DNA of 64,000 bases, from NCBI GenBank assembly GCA_038106185.1, contig JAYODE010000019.1:1-64000 (forward strand), given 5' to 3'. A program made the position numbers and the translations under genes. Origin of the DNA: UBA4582 sp038106185 (lineage in GTDB: Bacteria; Pseudomonadota; Gammaproteobacteria; Pseudomonadales; Azotimanducaceae). The notes under the pieces were generated by a model, which saw only the letters and a list, made by a program, of their open reading frames with translations, ran no database searches and was not told where the DNA came from. Below are positions 7,660-16,072 of this stretch, in pieces; position 1 is the stretch's first letter; every line of letters starts with the position of its first letter.

Positions 7660-9837
7660 ATGTTGCTGAGAAGAATAGAGTTTTTTATCGCCATCTTTTT
7701 GATGGCCAGCGTGTCCTTTCCAAGCGTCGTGCTTGCTAATTCAGCGAATGATGTTGAGGGCTGCAACAAGGGTTCCTATCAGTTACGTGATCTTGAACTC
7801 GAATTCCTGCATATCGCCAATCAGGATGTGACTCAGATTGTTCAGATACTGAGTTCTTTAGGTTATAACACTGTCTCTCTGGACGACAAAGCTTCTGCAT
7901 CAAAGCGTAAGGTGGAGAGCTACGATTGCGATGAGTTACCTGTAGTGATGCTGCCGCCGGCTCTGGAGGAGGCTCGCCTCGAGTTTAATGCAGACGAGTC
8001 GTCAAGCAGTAGTAGCAGTAGCAGTAGCAGTAGTCGCGGTAGTCGCGGCAGCAGCAGTAGTAATAGTAGTTCAAGTCGCAGCGCCCCGAGCGATGATAGC
8101 GGCCTTCGCGCTATGCGTAAGCCCCATTCTGGCGAGACGGATCAGCTGCTTGTCTTTTTTCATCCTTCCCAGCAGCCGGAGTATGCCGAACTCTTGAATT
8201 TAGTGCGCAATTTAGATCTTGAAGCCAGGCAGATTTATATCGAGGGTCTGGTCCTGGAGGTTAGCGAGGACGCCCTTAGAGAGTCTGGCATCAAGTTTAC
8301 AAACATAAAAAGTGGTGACGACTACATCGAATTTGGTGCACTCAGTGCCTCGCCAGTCTCGGCGGGCGGTTCCAAGGTGCTGGATCTGTTCAGAGACCGC
8401 GAAGCAGATGAGGGCTTTACCGCCAGTCGGCTAGTTCAGCTTCAAGCCCTAGTAGCCAATGGCAAAGCCGAAGTGCTCTCAAGACCCAGTGTACTGGCTC
8501 TGAACAACCGTCAAGCCATCATTCAAGTTGTCGACATTATTCAGTTTCCAATCGCCAAAGCCACGATCAGCTCGTCTGGTGACGTGGTTCAATCTGCCTA
8601 TACCTTTGAGGAAATCAGACCGGGTATTACCTTAAACCTGCGTCCACGTATATCGGCTGACAATCAATATGTCAGCATGGAAATAGATGTGTCCGTGGAG
8701 GCCGTGGTTGCAGCCAATAATGGCGAGGTGCGTAATGAAAATGGGGTGGTCATTGCAACAAAACCCGGTGCGTCCTTGCGTCGCGTACAAACATTTGCCC
8801 GGCTTACAGACAGAACTCCAATTATCATAGGCGGCTTGATCACCTCCGATAAGGCAGACATCAAAAATCGAGTGCCCATACTGGGCGATATTCCGATTCT
8901 GGGTCGGCTGTTTGGTGCAACTCAGAAAGCCTCTTCTAAGCGTGAGGTTGTGATTGTTTTGACGCCTTATGTCATCAATGAGCCTGGTTCCAGCTTTGAT
9001 ATTAGTGCACCAAACAACACGGAAATGTTTGACGTGAATGGGCTGGCGCTATTTAGTGACAGTTATCGATTAAGGTCAGAAGACCTCTATGACTTTAATT
9101 TTATCTATAACAGGCCGTCTTTCCAGGATCGCGAACGTTGGGTTCAGGCGTATCTGAAGCAGTATCCCGATCAACGAGGTGAGCCAATCTTTCGGCAGTT
9201 TGGCAATGGTAATTTCCCCGGTGGTGAATATTACGTGGCGAGAATGATATATGACCTGGTGGGGCGTCATGAAATTGGTGCTGAGGTCAAGGCGAGTAAT
9301 CTAATCCTCTCCGAGAAAAATCAGGCCGGCAAGACCCAGGTCGCTGTGTTAGACAATGTCCTGGCTCGGCGTCGTCGATCTGACGCTGACACGGTGGTCA
9401 TTAGTTTTGAATATGAAGAAGATGCATTGCTGAGTAACACGCCCAACGTGGAGTTGGTGCAATTGCCCAAAGGTGCCAACCTGAATGAATTCAGAAGTGT
9501 GAGAAGAGGCGAGCCAGTAGAAGGCAAGCGCAAACCTGTGATTGTTTTGAAAGACAGGAATGACATCGAGAGGCTCAAGACTGCCGTGGTGGCTAACGCC
9601 ATCATCAATGAGAATGGTGGAGTCGATAACTTTAGGGTTGGCGACTTTAAGCGTGGAAAAATCATTGCTCTGCCAGCGCTGGATCCGAACCGGTTCTATA
9701 TGATCGATGGTCAAACTGCGATGATCTATGCAGCCATACAGGACTATGTTGAGGATACAGAAAATCTGCTTGAATATAATTACCAGCAGCTAGAGGAGCT
9801 GCTTAGTGAAGGGGAAGGTGATGATGATGGTGAGTAG
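7660..9837 (+). CDS. Orphan secretin (GspD/PilQ-like outer-membrane channel) with Ser-rich linker and C-terminal extension
   Basis: Starting at the ATG at 7660 (AGCAGG upstream) the protein has 725 residues and a signal peptide ending SVVLA. Residues about 35-60 look like a secretin N-domain. A low-complexity serine stretch (about 113-141) follows. Then comes a second N-domain with the typical ARQIYIEGLVLEVSEDAL. The secretin core (about 265-440) has VLSRPSVLALNNRQAI and ends PILGDIPILGRLFG with VVIVLTPYVI. Such proteins form outer-membrane export rings for type II secretion or type IV pili. Unusually, about 270 further residues follow the core, ending in an acidic tail, and I recognise no domain there. 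No gsp or pil genes are nearby. An upstream in-frame start at 7609 is disfavoured because it would disrupt the signal peptide. Confidence 0.85.
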   Translation: MLLRRIEFFIAIFLMASVSFPSVVLANSANDVEGCNKGSYQLRDLELEFLHIANQDVTQIVQILSSLGYNTVSLDDKASASKRKVESYDCDELPVVMLPPALEEARLEFNADESSSSSSSSSSSSRGSRGSSSSNSSSSRSAPSDDSGLRAMRKPHSGETDQLLVFFHPSQQPEYAELLNLVRNLDLEARQIYIEGLVLEVSEDALRESGIKFTNIKSGDDYIEFGALSASPVSAGGSKVLDLFRDREADEGFTASRLVQLQALVANGKAEVLSRPSVLALNNRQAIIQVVDIIQFPIAKATISSSGDVVQSAYTFEEIRPGITLNLRPRISADNQYVSMEIDVSVEAVVAANNGEVRNENGVVIATKPGASLRRVQTFARLTDRTPIIIGGLITSDKADIKNRVPILGDIPILGRLFGATQKASSKREVVIVLTPYVINEPGSSFDISAPNNTEMFDVNGLALFSDSYRLRSEDLYDFNFIYNRPSFQDRERWVQAYLKQYPDQRGEPIFRQFGNGNFPGGEYYVARMIYDLVGRHEIGAEVKASNLILSEKNQAGKTQVAVLDNVLARRRRSDADTVVISFEYEEDALLSNTPNVELVQLPKGANLNEFRSVRRGEPVEGKRKPVIVLKDRNDIERLKTAVVANAIINENGGVDNFRVGDFKRGKIIALPALDPNRFYMIDGQTAMIYAAIQDYVEDTENLLEYNYQQLEELLSEGEGDDDGE
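7999..8082 (+). repeat. AGY trinucleotide repeat encoding a serine linker
   Basis: Inside the secretin gene, ten consecutive AGC/AGT codons (8005-8034) extend a run of twelve serines, followed by RGSRG and more serine codons. Changes in copy number would stay in frame and only alter the length of the linker between two periplasmic N-domains. Confidence 0.85.
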
Positions 9838-9891
9838 GCATCGCCTTGATTGATCGAGACACTCCTGAATGGGCGCGACAGAATGTCACTC

Positions 9892-9913
9892 GATCTGGGA
9901 TTCATCCGAGATC
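9892..9913. terminator. Possible hairpin between convergent secretin and activator genes
   Basis: GATCT and AGATC (9892-9896 and 9909-9913) pair around an inner GGA/TCC stem, with one mismatch and a TTCA loop. It sits in the 91-nt convergent gap and could end transcription on both strands, but no T-run follows. Confidence 0.3.
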
Positions 9914-9928
9914 AATGGAATGACAATA

Positions 9929-11050
9929 TCAATTGGTAACGGGCTGGGTGTCCTGAGAAATATCAAGTTTACTGATTTTCTGAATCAACGTTGTTCGGTG
10001 CATATCTAGCAGTTTCGCCGCGGATGAAACATTCCACTGGGTGGAATCCAGTGCTTTACGAATCACATTAATCTCTATGTCTTGCAGCAAGTCTTTCAGA
10101 GCGAAGCCGTCTTTTGGCAAGGGCACATCGCTCTGAGTGAAGCTCAAGGCTTGCTCGAGACGATGATCCATAATGCCTTGAGCATCCATAGGTAAGTCGG
10201 CATCTAGGTTCAGGGCGTCTGTTCGCCACTGAGGGCAGGCATTTTCCAGCGCCTCGCAAATTCTCGCAGGTAGCAGGCTTTTTGGTACCGCCGTGATGTC
10301 CAGCACAGGACCGGTCGATATAGCATGCATGCGGGCAACGAAGTTGGACAGTTCTCGGAGATTCCCCGGCCAGTGATAATCCAGCAGTATCGACATGGAC
10401 TCCTGAGTAAAAGAGGGGGGCTCGCCTTCAGTGACGAGCTTGGCAGAAAAGTAGGCAATCAATTCCGGCAAATCACCCAGTCTGTTACGCAACGCTGGCA
10501 CCTGCAGGGGAAAGACATTCAAGCGATAGAACAAATCTTCTCGAAACAGATTTTGCTCGGTGAGCGTCTCCAAATTTTGGTGAGTGGCGCTAACGATTCT
10601 CACGTCAATGGGAATTCGTTCAGTGGAGCCTACCGGGACTATGACACGCTCTTCCAGTACCCTGAGTAACTTCACCTGTAATGCTCGGGGCATATCACCA
10701 ATCTCATCCAGGAACAGAGTTCCGCCATTAGCCGCCAGCAATTGCCCACTATAGTCTGAGATGGCGCCGGTAAAGGCGCCTTTGCGATGACCAAACAGTT
10801 CGCTTTCAAGCAGGTCAGCAGGGATGGCCCCACAGTTAATGGCAACGAAAGGCCCGCCACGCCTTGGCGACAGTCGATGGACTTGACGCGCAACCACTTC
10901 TTTGCCGGCACCGGTTTCACCCCGGATCAAAACCGAGGTGTCGCCACGAGCGGCAGCTTCAACCAGCTGCCAAAGTTCCAGCATGGCCTTGGAAGAACCA
11001 AGGACGACCTGTTCGAAAGGCAAAGTGTTGGTGTTTCGATGGTGCAACAA
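9929..11050 (-). CDS. Sigma-54-dependent transcriptional activator lacking a sensor domain
   Basis: The 373-residue protein is almost entirely the AAA+ activator core plus a Fis-type helix-turn-helix. It shows Walker A (RGETGAGKEVVA, about residue 43), the sigma-54 contact loop GAFTGA in HRKGAFTGAISD (about 88), and Walker B GGTLFLDEIGD (about 110). The C-terminal DNA-binding helix pair is SSAAKLLDMHRTTLIQKIS. There is no receiver, GAF or PAS domain, so activity is probably controlled by a partner, as in PspF-like or FleQ-like proteins. The start is TTG at 11050, with AGAAGGTAGG at good spacing. It is convergent with the secretin gene, a possible but unproven target. Confidence 0.9.
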   Translation of the reverse strand: MLHHRNTNTLPFEQVVLGSSKAMLELWQLVEAAARGDTSVLIRGETGAGKEVVARQVHRLSPRRGGPFVAINCGAIPADLLESELFGHRKGAFTGAISDYSGQLLAANGGTLFLDEIGDMPRALQVKLLRVLEERVIVPVGSTERIPIDVRIVSATHQNLETLTEQNLFREDLFYRLNVFPLQVPALRNRLGDLPELIAYFSAKLVTEGEPPSFTQESMSILLDYHWPGNLRELSNFVARMHAISTGPVLDITAVPKSLLPARICEALENACPQWRTDALNLDADLPMDAQGIMDHRLEQALSFTQSDVPLPKDGFALKDLLQDIEINVIRKALDSTQWNVSSAAKLLDMHRTTLIQKISKLDISQDTQPVTN

Positions 11051-11548
11051 AGCCTACCTTCTAAGGACCATAGGGTCTTGGTTATCAATAATGCTCGAAT
11101 CTTTTCAGGATACGGCAGGAAAAAGGTGACAGCAGTTGACGGCTTTTCAGCGAGCTATAAGCTATCAGCTTTGGAACCAGCGTTCTTCCTTTCAAGATAT
11201 AAAGGCACAGTGTGAGCGCTTAAAACTCCAAGTCGCTTCTTATGTTCAGCGCCTTTTTCTGTGGAACTTACTCGTTAAGAGTCACACAATCACGGGCTAT
11301 ATTGTAAATATTGGTAACCTAACTCGAAGTTTTAGCAACTTTTTTAGGTTTGTTGGTAGGCTGTTAAGGGCAGAGCCAACCTCCCTTCAAAGTCAGTACT
11401 TGAAAGAATGCGCGGCAAATTTCGTCCTTTTAAATCAATCTCGCTGCAATGACAAGGCAAAGACAAGGCAAAGGCAAGCAGCAGAGATCTGCTGACAAGT
11501 TTGCAAAAAAATTACAATAAGGTTACTGTTTGTACACTGTTCGAACTT
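11051..11548. other. Roughly 500-nt intergenic region with direct and inverted repeats
   Basis: This is the divergent promoter region of the sigma-54 activator and the next gene. It holds two tandem GACAAGGCAAA copies (11451-11461, 11462-11472) and the near-palindrome CAGCAGA-GA-TCTGCTG (11479-11494). A GG-N10-GC pattern at 11204-11217 has the sigma-54 spacing but a poor -12 half. A 119-codon open frame on the plus strand (11136-11495) has no ribosome binding site and no recognisable character, so I do not call it. Confidence 0.45.
11451..11494. promoter_or_regulatory. Tandem 11-bp repeats and 7-bp inverted repeat, candidate regulator site
   Basis: GACAAGGCAAA is repeated exactly at 11451 and 11462. 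Immediately after lies CAGCAGA-GA-TCTGCTG (11479-11494), with perfect 7-bp arms. The cluster sits 55-100 nt before the ATG at 11549, a typical operator position. Confidence 0.4.
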
Positions 11549-12043
11549 ATGAGTTCTGAGATGTATCAGTATGCGGTATTGAGTCAGGGTGCTGTCCTGA
11601 TAGTCCGTCACAGCGGTAAATACGAGGGTGCCGAGGCAGATAATGCGATTTTAGAGGTTGCTCGATCACTTGGCGCCGAAACAATGTTTGGCGTGAGTGT
11701 CTTCATCCATGATTTAGCGGAGATTGAAAGCATCAGTTTGCAAGACAGCGATTTTGCCCGTCGAGCAATATTCCTGACAAAGCTTGAAAAAATGCTGGGT
11801 TTGCCCTTGCCGTTAAAAGAGTACTTGCCGCGGTTGGAGATGCTGATTGTGGAGCCAAATAAAAAGGAACTGCGAGAAATATTCCGTGAGCGACAGCGCC
11901 GTATGAGCCATCCCAACCTGGCGATCATGACTAAAAACATTGCTGCGAACGATGTCAACGCGATGCTAATTGACCGGGGTATGACAGACGTAGACATAGC
12001 CGCTATCCATTGGCGGTCCCCACTGACGAAAGACTCAAAATAA
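11549..12043 (+). CDS. Conserved-looking protein of unknown function
   Basis: With ATG at 11549 the product is 164 residues. The first half alternates strands and helices (YAVLSQGAVLIVRHSGK, then an alanine-rich helix), vaguely like SpoIIAA/STAS-type folds, but I cannot assign it. The second half is charged and helical (KKELREIFRERQRRMSHP). There is no signal peptide or membrane segment, so it is probably cytoplasmic. The reading frame extends upstream to a TTG at 11501, and a second ATG occurs at 11561. None has a good Shine-Dalgarno sequence, so the start is uncertain. It is divergent from the sigma-54 activator; the phosphoethanolamine transferase follows after 196 nt. Confidence 0.6.
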   Translation: MSSEMYQYAVLSQGAVLIVRHSGKYEGAEADNAILEVARSLGAETMFGVSVFIHDLAEIESISLQDSDFARRAIFLTKLEKMLGLPLPLKEYLPRLEMLIVEPNKKELREIFRERQRRMSHPNLAIMTKNIAANDVNAMLIDRGMTDVDIAAIHWRSPLTKDSK

Positions 12044-12076
12044 AACCTTTCAGTAAAGCGATGTGATTCCCTGCTT

Positions 12077-12093
12077 GCTTGATCCTTTCAAGC
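12077..12093 (+). terminator. Hairpin downstream of the unknown protein
   Basis: GCTTGA-TCCTT-TCAAGC is a perfect 6-bp stem with a 5-nt loop, 33 nt after the stop at 12043. It is followed by the weakly T-rich TTGCTAGTTT. It may be a weak intrinsic terminator. Confidence 0.4.
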
Positions 12094-12239
12094 TTGCTAG
12101 TTTGGAGGTGCTTTGCGCTGGCAGCCAACTCTGTGTGACTCGTTGTAGCAAGCTGCACTGGTTGTAAGACTAATACGAATATTGATGTTAAGTGGTTGGT
12201 CATTCGTGAGTGATTAGTGAATAAGGGATCCACGCGGTA

Positions 12240-13928
12240 ATGAAGATCTCGCGGTTTGAAAAGTTGCAGTTTTGGCAAGTGCAGTTCGGGGTTTTAAGGC
12301 GTCTATATCGTCCCGAGATAATCTTGGTGTTACAGGCTTCGCTCTATCTGGGTCTTGTGCTGAACGCGCCGATTTTCCTGCAAAAATACTACAGGGTCGA
12401 AAGCGGCGGGCTTGGTCTATTGCTGGGCGATATTATTTTCGCCGTTGCCGCGGCCGCGTTGCTGTTTTGTGCCTTGGCACTCTTTGGCCGCAGAATTCTG
12501 CAAGTTGGCATCAGCATTCTTATTTTATTGTCGGCTGTCGCCAGCTATTACATCTGGTTTTTCGATGTTGCCATTGGCTACGCCATCATTCAGGCGGTCG
12601 TGGGTACAGAAATATCACTAATGGTTGAGTCGATGGGATGGGCGTTGCTGACCTTCGTTGGTCTGTTTGCTGTCATTCCGGTTTATCTGCTGAATCGTTT
12701 CAACCCAAGTTATGAGGCGCCTTGGTTGCTGTTTCTGCTTCCACGACTTTTATGTTTGGGCGTCTTAGTAGGGTCACTCACGCTCTTGAACCTCTACTAC
12801 AAAACCTTTCGTGAACCTATGGTGGATGCCAGGCTACCGACTAATCCCATTGGTGTTGCAACCTTCTCCTACGTTCCAATCAATTGGGTGTCAGCAGGAC
12901 TCATCGCGGTTGCTAATGTGGATATCAATCGGCGGCTGGAAAAGCAACTGATTGATCCGATGGATCTCTACGGTTTCTACGCCGAGCATTCACTCGATGA
13001 CCTGTTTGTCGTAATTGTCATTGGTGAGTCAGCTCGCCACGATCACATGTCTTTGATGGATTACGCAATCGAGACCACGCCCCTGCTGGACAAAGAGCCC
13101 AATGTCATAGGTTTTAAAGGCGCCTCATGCAATACCAGCACAAAATTAAGCTTGTCATGTATGTTTGTCCGTGAGGGTGGCGTTATCGAAAACGGCAGCC
13201 CCTTGCAACAATATGTCCACGAGAATAATGTCTTTTCGGTCCTGAAAAAGCTGGGATTTTCCAGTGATTTGTTCGCCATGCAAAGCGAGGCCGGTTTCTA
13301 CGCAAGAACCAATGCTGACTCGGTAAAAATCAGAGAGCAGATAGGGGCTGAAGCCAGCCATCGTGGTATCGCGGTTATAGACGATATGTTGCTGGTAGAG
13401 CAGATGGATAATTCGATATCGCGGAAGGAAGGCAAACACCTGGTCATTCTTCATCAAAAAGGCTCTCACTTTAACTATGCCGCTCGATACCCCAAAGAGT
13501 TCTCACGCTACAAGCCTGATTGCAAGTATCTACACTGTGACGATGAAGCCATGATAAACGCGTACGACAACTCCATCGCCTATACGGACTTTTTCTTATT
13601 TTCTTTGCTGGAAAAGCTCCGCGATAAAAAAGCGTTGCTTCTATACGCCTCTGATCACGGTGAATCACTGGAGGACGGCAAGTACTTTCATGCATCACCT
13701 AAGGAAAACGCGCCGGCGGAGCAGTTTAACATTCCTATCATTATGTGGATGTCTGATTCTGCGCTGGCAGATGCCCATTTTTCGCAAAGTTTTGATGCGC
13801 TCAGGCATCACCAAGAGAAGGGTAGAGTCGTCAGACAATTAGAAATATTTGAGTCACTCTTGGGTTGTATGGGTATCAAGTCGAACAGAGAGGGTGTTAG
13901 AAATCGCAACAATTGGTGCAGTGTCTGA
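12240..13928 (+). CDS. EptA-like phosphoethanolamine transferase (sulfatase superfamily)
   Basis: The 562-residue protein has about five N-terminal membrane spans (to about residue 190) and a periplasmic alkaline-phosphatase-type domain. Family motifs are present in order: GESARHDHMSL (about 261), CNTSTKLSLSCMF (about 297), whose threonine pair contains the expected phospho-acceptor nucleophile, KGSHFNYAARYP (about 408) and SDHGESLED (about 471). Paired cysteines (C297/C307 and two near YKPDCKYLHC) match the disulfides of this family. Members transfer phosphoethanolamine from phosphatidylethanolamine to lipid A or other periplasmic glycans. GSHFNY departs from the usual GSHGPxY. The gene stands alone, so the acceptor is unknown. 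Confidence 0.87.
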   Translation: MKISRFEKLQFWQVQFGVLRRLYRPEIILVLQASLYLGLVLNAPIFLQKYYRVESGGLGLLLGDIIFAVAAAALLFCALALFGRRILQVGISILILLSAVASYYIWFFDVAIGYAIIQAVVGTEISLMVESMGWALLTFVGLFAVIPVYLLNRFNPSYEAPWLLFLLPRLLCLGVLVGSLTLLNLYYKTFREPMVDARLPTNPIGVATFSYVPINWVSAGLIAVANVDINRRLEKQLIDPMDLYGFYAEHSLDDLFVVIVIGESARHDHMSLMDYAIETTPLLDKEPNVIGFKGASCNTSTKLSLSCMFVREGGVIENGSPLQQYVHENNVFSVLKKLGFSSDLFAMQSEAGFYARTNADSVKIREQIGAEASHRGIAVIDDMLLVEQMDNSISRKEGKHLVILHQKGSHFNYAARYPKEFSRYKPDCKYLHCDDEAMINAYDNSIAYTDFFLFSLLEKLRDKKALLLYASDHGESLEDGKYFHASPKENAPAEQFNIPIIMWMSDSALADAHFSQSFDALRHHQEKGRVVRQLEIFESLLGCMGIKSNREGVRNRNNWCSV

Positions 13929-14180
13929 GCGTGGTTCCGAGATTTGCTGAATAAAAATCCATTGAACGCTCTCGGCGGGTCAAGGTATTAAGCCTGTAAA
14001 ATTTTCTAAGGGGCCATGAAAAGCTGCCCCGCTACCAGCCTCCTCCACAACAATTGTTGGCGGACCTCCTGTATGAGAATAAGCGAATAAAATTGAGTAA
14101 AACCCTGTTAGCTAGTCAGTCAGGTAGATAGGTAATACTTAACTGAGCAGCTGGTCACAACACATTAAGTGAGACTGTAG
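13929..14180. other. Intergenic region with a 12-bp perfect palindrome
   Basis: No gene is seen. CAACAATTGTTG (14048-14059) is a perfect palindrome about 120 nt upstream of the DUF885 gene and could be an operator. A GGGGC/GCCCC pair flanks an 11-nt loop near 14010-14031 and may end the transferase transcript. Confidence 0.4.
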
Positions 14181-16013
14181 ATGCGTTATATTTCAATGGT
14201 AATTCTAGCGCTGCTGATGAGCTGTGCTAGGGCAGACGAGCCGTCAGCATCGTCTACGCCGGTAGACGAGACCAGGCGGTTGAATGCGTGGCTAGATGCT
14301 GAGTTCAGTGAATATCTTGATTTCAGCCCGCTGGCAAAAACTCGCCAGGGCGACAAGAGCGACTATGGCGAGCTGGATGATGTCTCGATGGCGGCGCGCG
14401 ATCGAGTGACTGCATGGCGAAGGCAGAGTGTTGCGAAAATGCACACCGGCTTTGACAGAAGCAAGCTTGATCCGGAGGGTAAGATTTCCTGGGACCTTTG
14501 GGAATTCATGTTGCAACAGTCGGAAGCGGCGGAGCCTTACAAGTGGCATCGGTACATTTTTGGGCGCAGTGGGCCACACACGGATCTACCTAACGGCCTC
14601 ATCAACTATCACAAGGTTGATTCTGCGGCGGATATGGACGCTTACATCTCACGCCTGAACCAAAGCGGCAGATACCTAGGGCAATACCTGGCGCGCGCCA
14701 AGACTGCAGCGGAGCGAGGCATTCGTGCGCCTTATTTTGACTATGAACTGGCGCTCAGCCAGATCGAACAGCTCATGCGCGGAGCGCCTTTTTCTGAAGA
14801 TGGAGAGTCTGCAATCTGGATCGACATCACGACCAAAATTCGTAACCTCGAGTCTCAGCTGCAAATAGACAGGACGCAGGCAGCTGCATTTGAGTCAGCC
14901 GCAAGGACAGCGTTACTGAACGTGACGAAGCCGTCGTACGATGAAATAGCCGCTTGGCTAAAGGCAGATCTACAAAATGTGCCGGCCAAAGCCCTTGGTG
15001 CTTCAGCCCTGCCGGATGGCAAGGCATATTACGATTATGCGCTAGGTGCTATGACGACGTTGGCTCTGACGGCTGAATCCATACACCAAACCGGTCACCA
15101 GGAAGTCGCGCGAATTCAGGCAGAAATGATGCTTATTAAGGATCAGCTAGGTTTCAAAGGTACTTTGCAGGAATTCTTTGTGTTCATGCGAGAGGATTCG
15201 CAGTTTTATTTTTCGAACACCGACGAGGGTCGTCGTGCCTATTTGGAGATGGCCCGAGATTACCTTGGCAAGATGCAGGAACGCTTGCCCGACTACTTTG
15301 GCATTTTACCCAAAGCACCGTTGGAGGTGCAGCGGGTGGAGTCTTTCCGCGAGCAGGCCGGTGGTTCCGCACATTACGCACGTGGCACCTCAGACGGTGC
15401 GCGTCCTGGTCGATTCTACATACATATGGCAGATATGAAGGCTGTGGCAAAATATCGACTGGAAAACCTCGCTTATCATGAAGGTCTGCCGGGTCATCAT
15501 CTGCAGATCTCCATACAACAAGAGTTAGACAATATCCCGCGTTTTCGAACCTACCATGGCTATACGGCTTTTAGCGAAGGCTGGGGTCTGTACGCCGAGC
15601 TATTGGCGAAGGAGATGGGTTTTTACAATAACCCCTATAACGATTTTGGTCGACTGACAGGTGAGATATGGCGAGCCATTCGCTTGGTCGTTGATACGGG
15701 CATCCATGCCAAGGGTTGGAGTGAGGACGAGGCCGTGACCTATGCGCTACTCAACTCATCAAGGCCAGAGGCTGCAGTAAGGGCAGAGATCCGTCGGTAC
15801 TTCAATAACCCGGCTCAGGCAACCGCTTACAAGATCGGCATGTTGGAGATCCTAGCGCTACGCGCTCAGGTAAAGCAGGCGCTCGGCGATGACTTTGATT
15901 ATCGAGCGTTTCACGATGCGCTACTGGGTAGTGGGCCTTTGCCGATGCCCCTGCTTGCGAAAAAGTTAGCGGAATGGACCGATTCTGTAAAAACAAGGCG
16001 AATTGCGCCTTGA
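14181..16013 (+). CDS. DUF885-family lipoprotein, putative metallopeptidase
   Basis: The 610-residue protein begins with a lipoprotein signal (MRYISMVILALLMSC, lipobox LMSC), so the mature protein is lipid-anchored in the envelope. The DUF885 hallmarks are an HExxxGHH element in YHEGLPGHHLQ (His433 onward) and EGWGLYAELLAKEMG about 30 residues later, consistent with zinc ligands. DUF885 proteins are predicted peptidases and few have been characterised. The length is typical. The TGA stop at 16011-16013 is embedded in the -35-like TTGACA of the next promoter, so the following nitroreductase is probably transcribed separately. Confidence 0.87.
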   Translation: MRYISMVILALLMSCARADEPSASSTPVDETRRLNAWLDAEFSEYLDFSPLAKTRQGDKSDYGELDDVSMAARDRVTAWRRQSVAKMHTGFDRSKLDPEGKISWDLWEFMLQQSEAAEPYKWHRYIFGRSGPHTDLPNGLINYHKVDSAADMDAYISRLNQSGRYLGQYLARAKTAAERGIRAPYFDYELALSQIEQLMRGAPFSEDGESAIWIDITTKIRNLESQLQIDRTQAAAFESAARTALLNVTKPSYDEIAAWLKADLQNVPAKALGASALPDGKAYYDYALGAMTTLALTAESIHQTGHQEVARIQAEMMLIKDQLGFKGTLQEFFVFMREDSQFYFSNTDEGRRAYLEMARDYLGKMQERLPDYFGILPKAPLEVQRVESFREQAGGSAHYARGTSDGARPGRFYIHMADMKAVAKYRLENLAYHEGLPGHHLQISIQQELDNIPRFRTYHGYTAFSEGWGLYAELLAKEMGFYNNPYNDFGRLTGEIWRAIRLVVDTGIHAKGWSEDEAVTYALLNSSRPEAAVRAEIRRYFNNPAQATAYKIGMLEILALRAQVKQALGDDFDYRAFHDALLGSGPLPMPLLAKKLAEWTDSVKTRRIAP

Positions 16014-16058
16014 CAATTAGTTTAACATTAAACCAATATATCGGTTTAATATTAAACT
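16010..16058 (+). promoter_or_regulatory. Promoter with large palindromic operator, likely MarR site
   Basis: A TTGACA -35-like hexamer (16010-16015) is followed by an inverted repeat with 16-nt arms: 16019-16034 (AGTTTAACATTAAACC) and 16043-16058 (GGTTTAATATTAAACT), spacer AATATATC. The arms match at 15 of 16 positions, and each arm is itself nearly palindromic around TTTAAYATTAAA. AT-rich palindromes of this kind overlapping a promoter are typical MarR-family operators. The only MarR gene close by is the second gene of this transcript (17273), which suggests autorepression. The exact -10 is not clear. Confidence 0.75.
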
Positions 16059-16072
16059 AAAAAGGTACAGAG

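Noticed and set aside
11204..11217. GG-N10-GC pattern as sigma-54 promoter
   Set aside because: The spacing fits, but the -12 half (GAGC) does not match TTGC, and many such patterns arise by chance.
11136..11495. 119-codon open frame on the plus strand
   Set aside because: No Shine-Dalgarno, no recognisable fold, and unusual composition; it covers the divergent promoter region.
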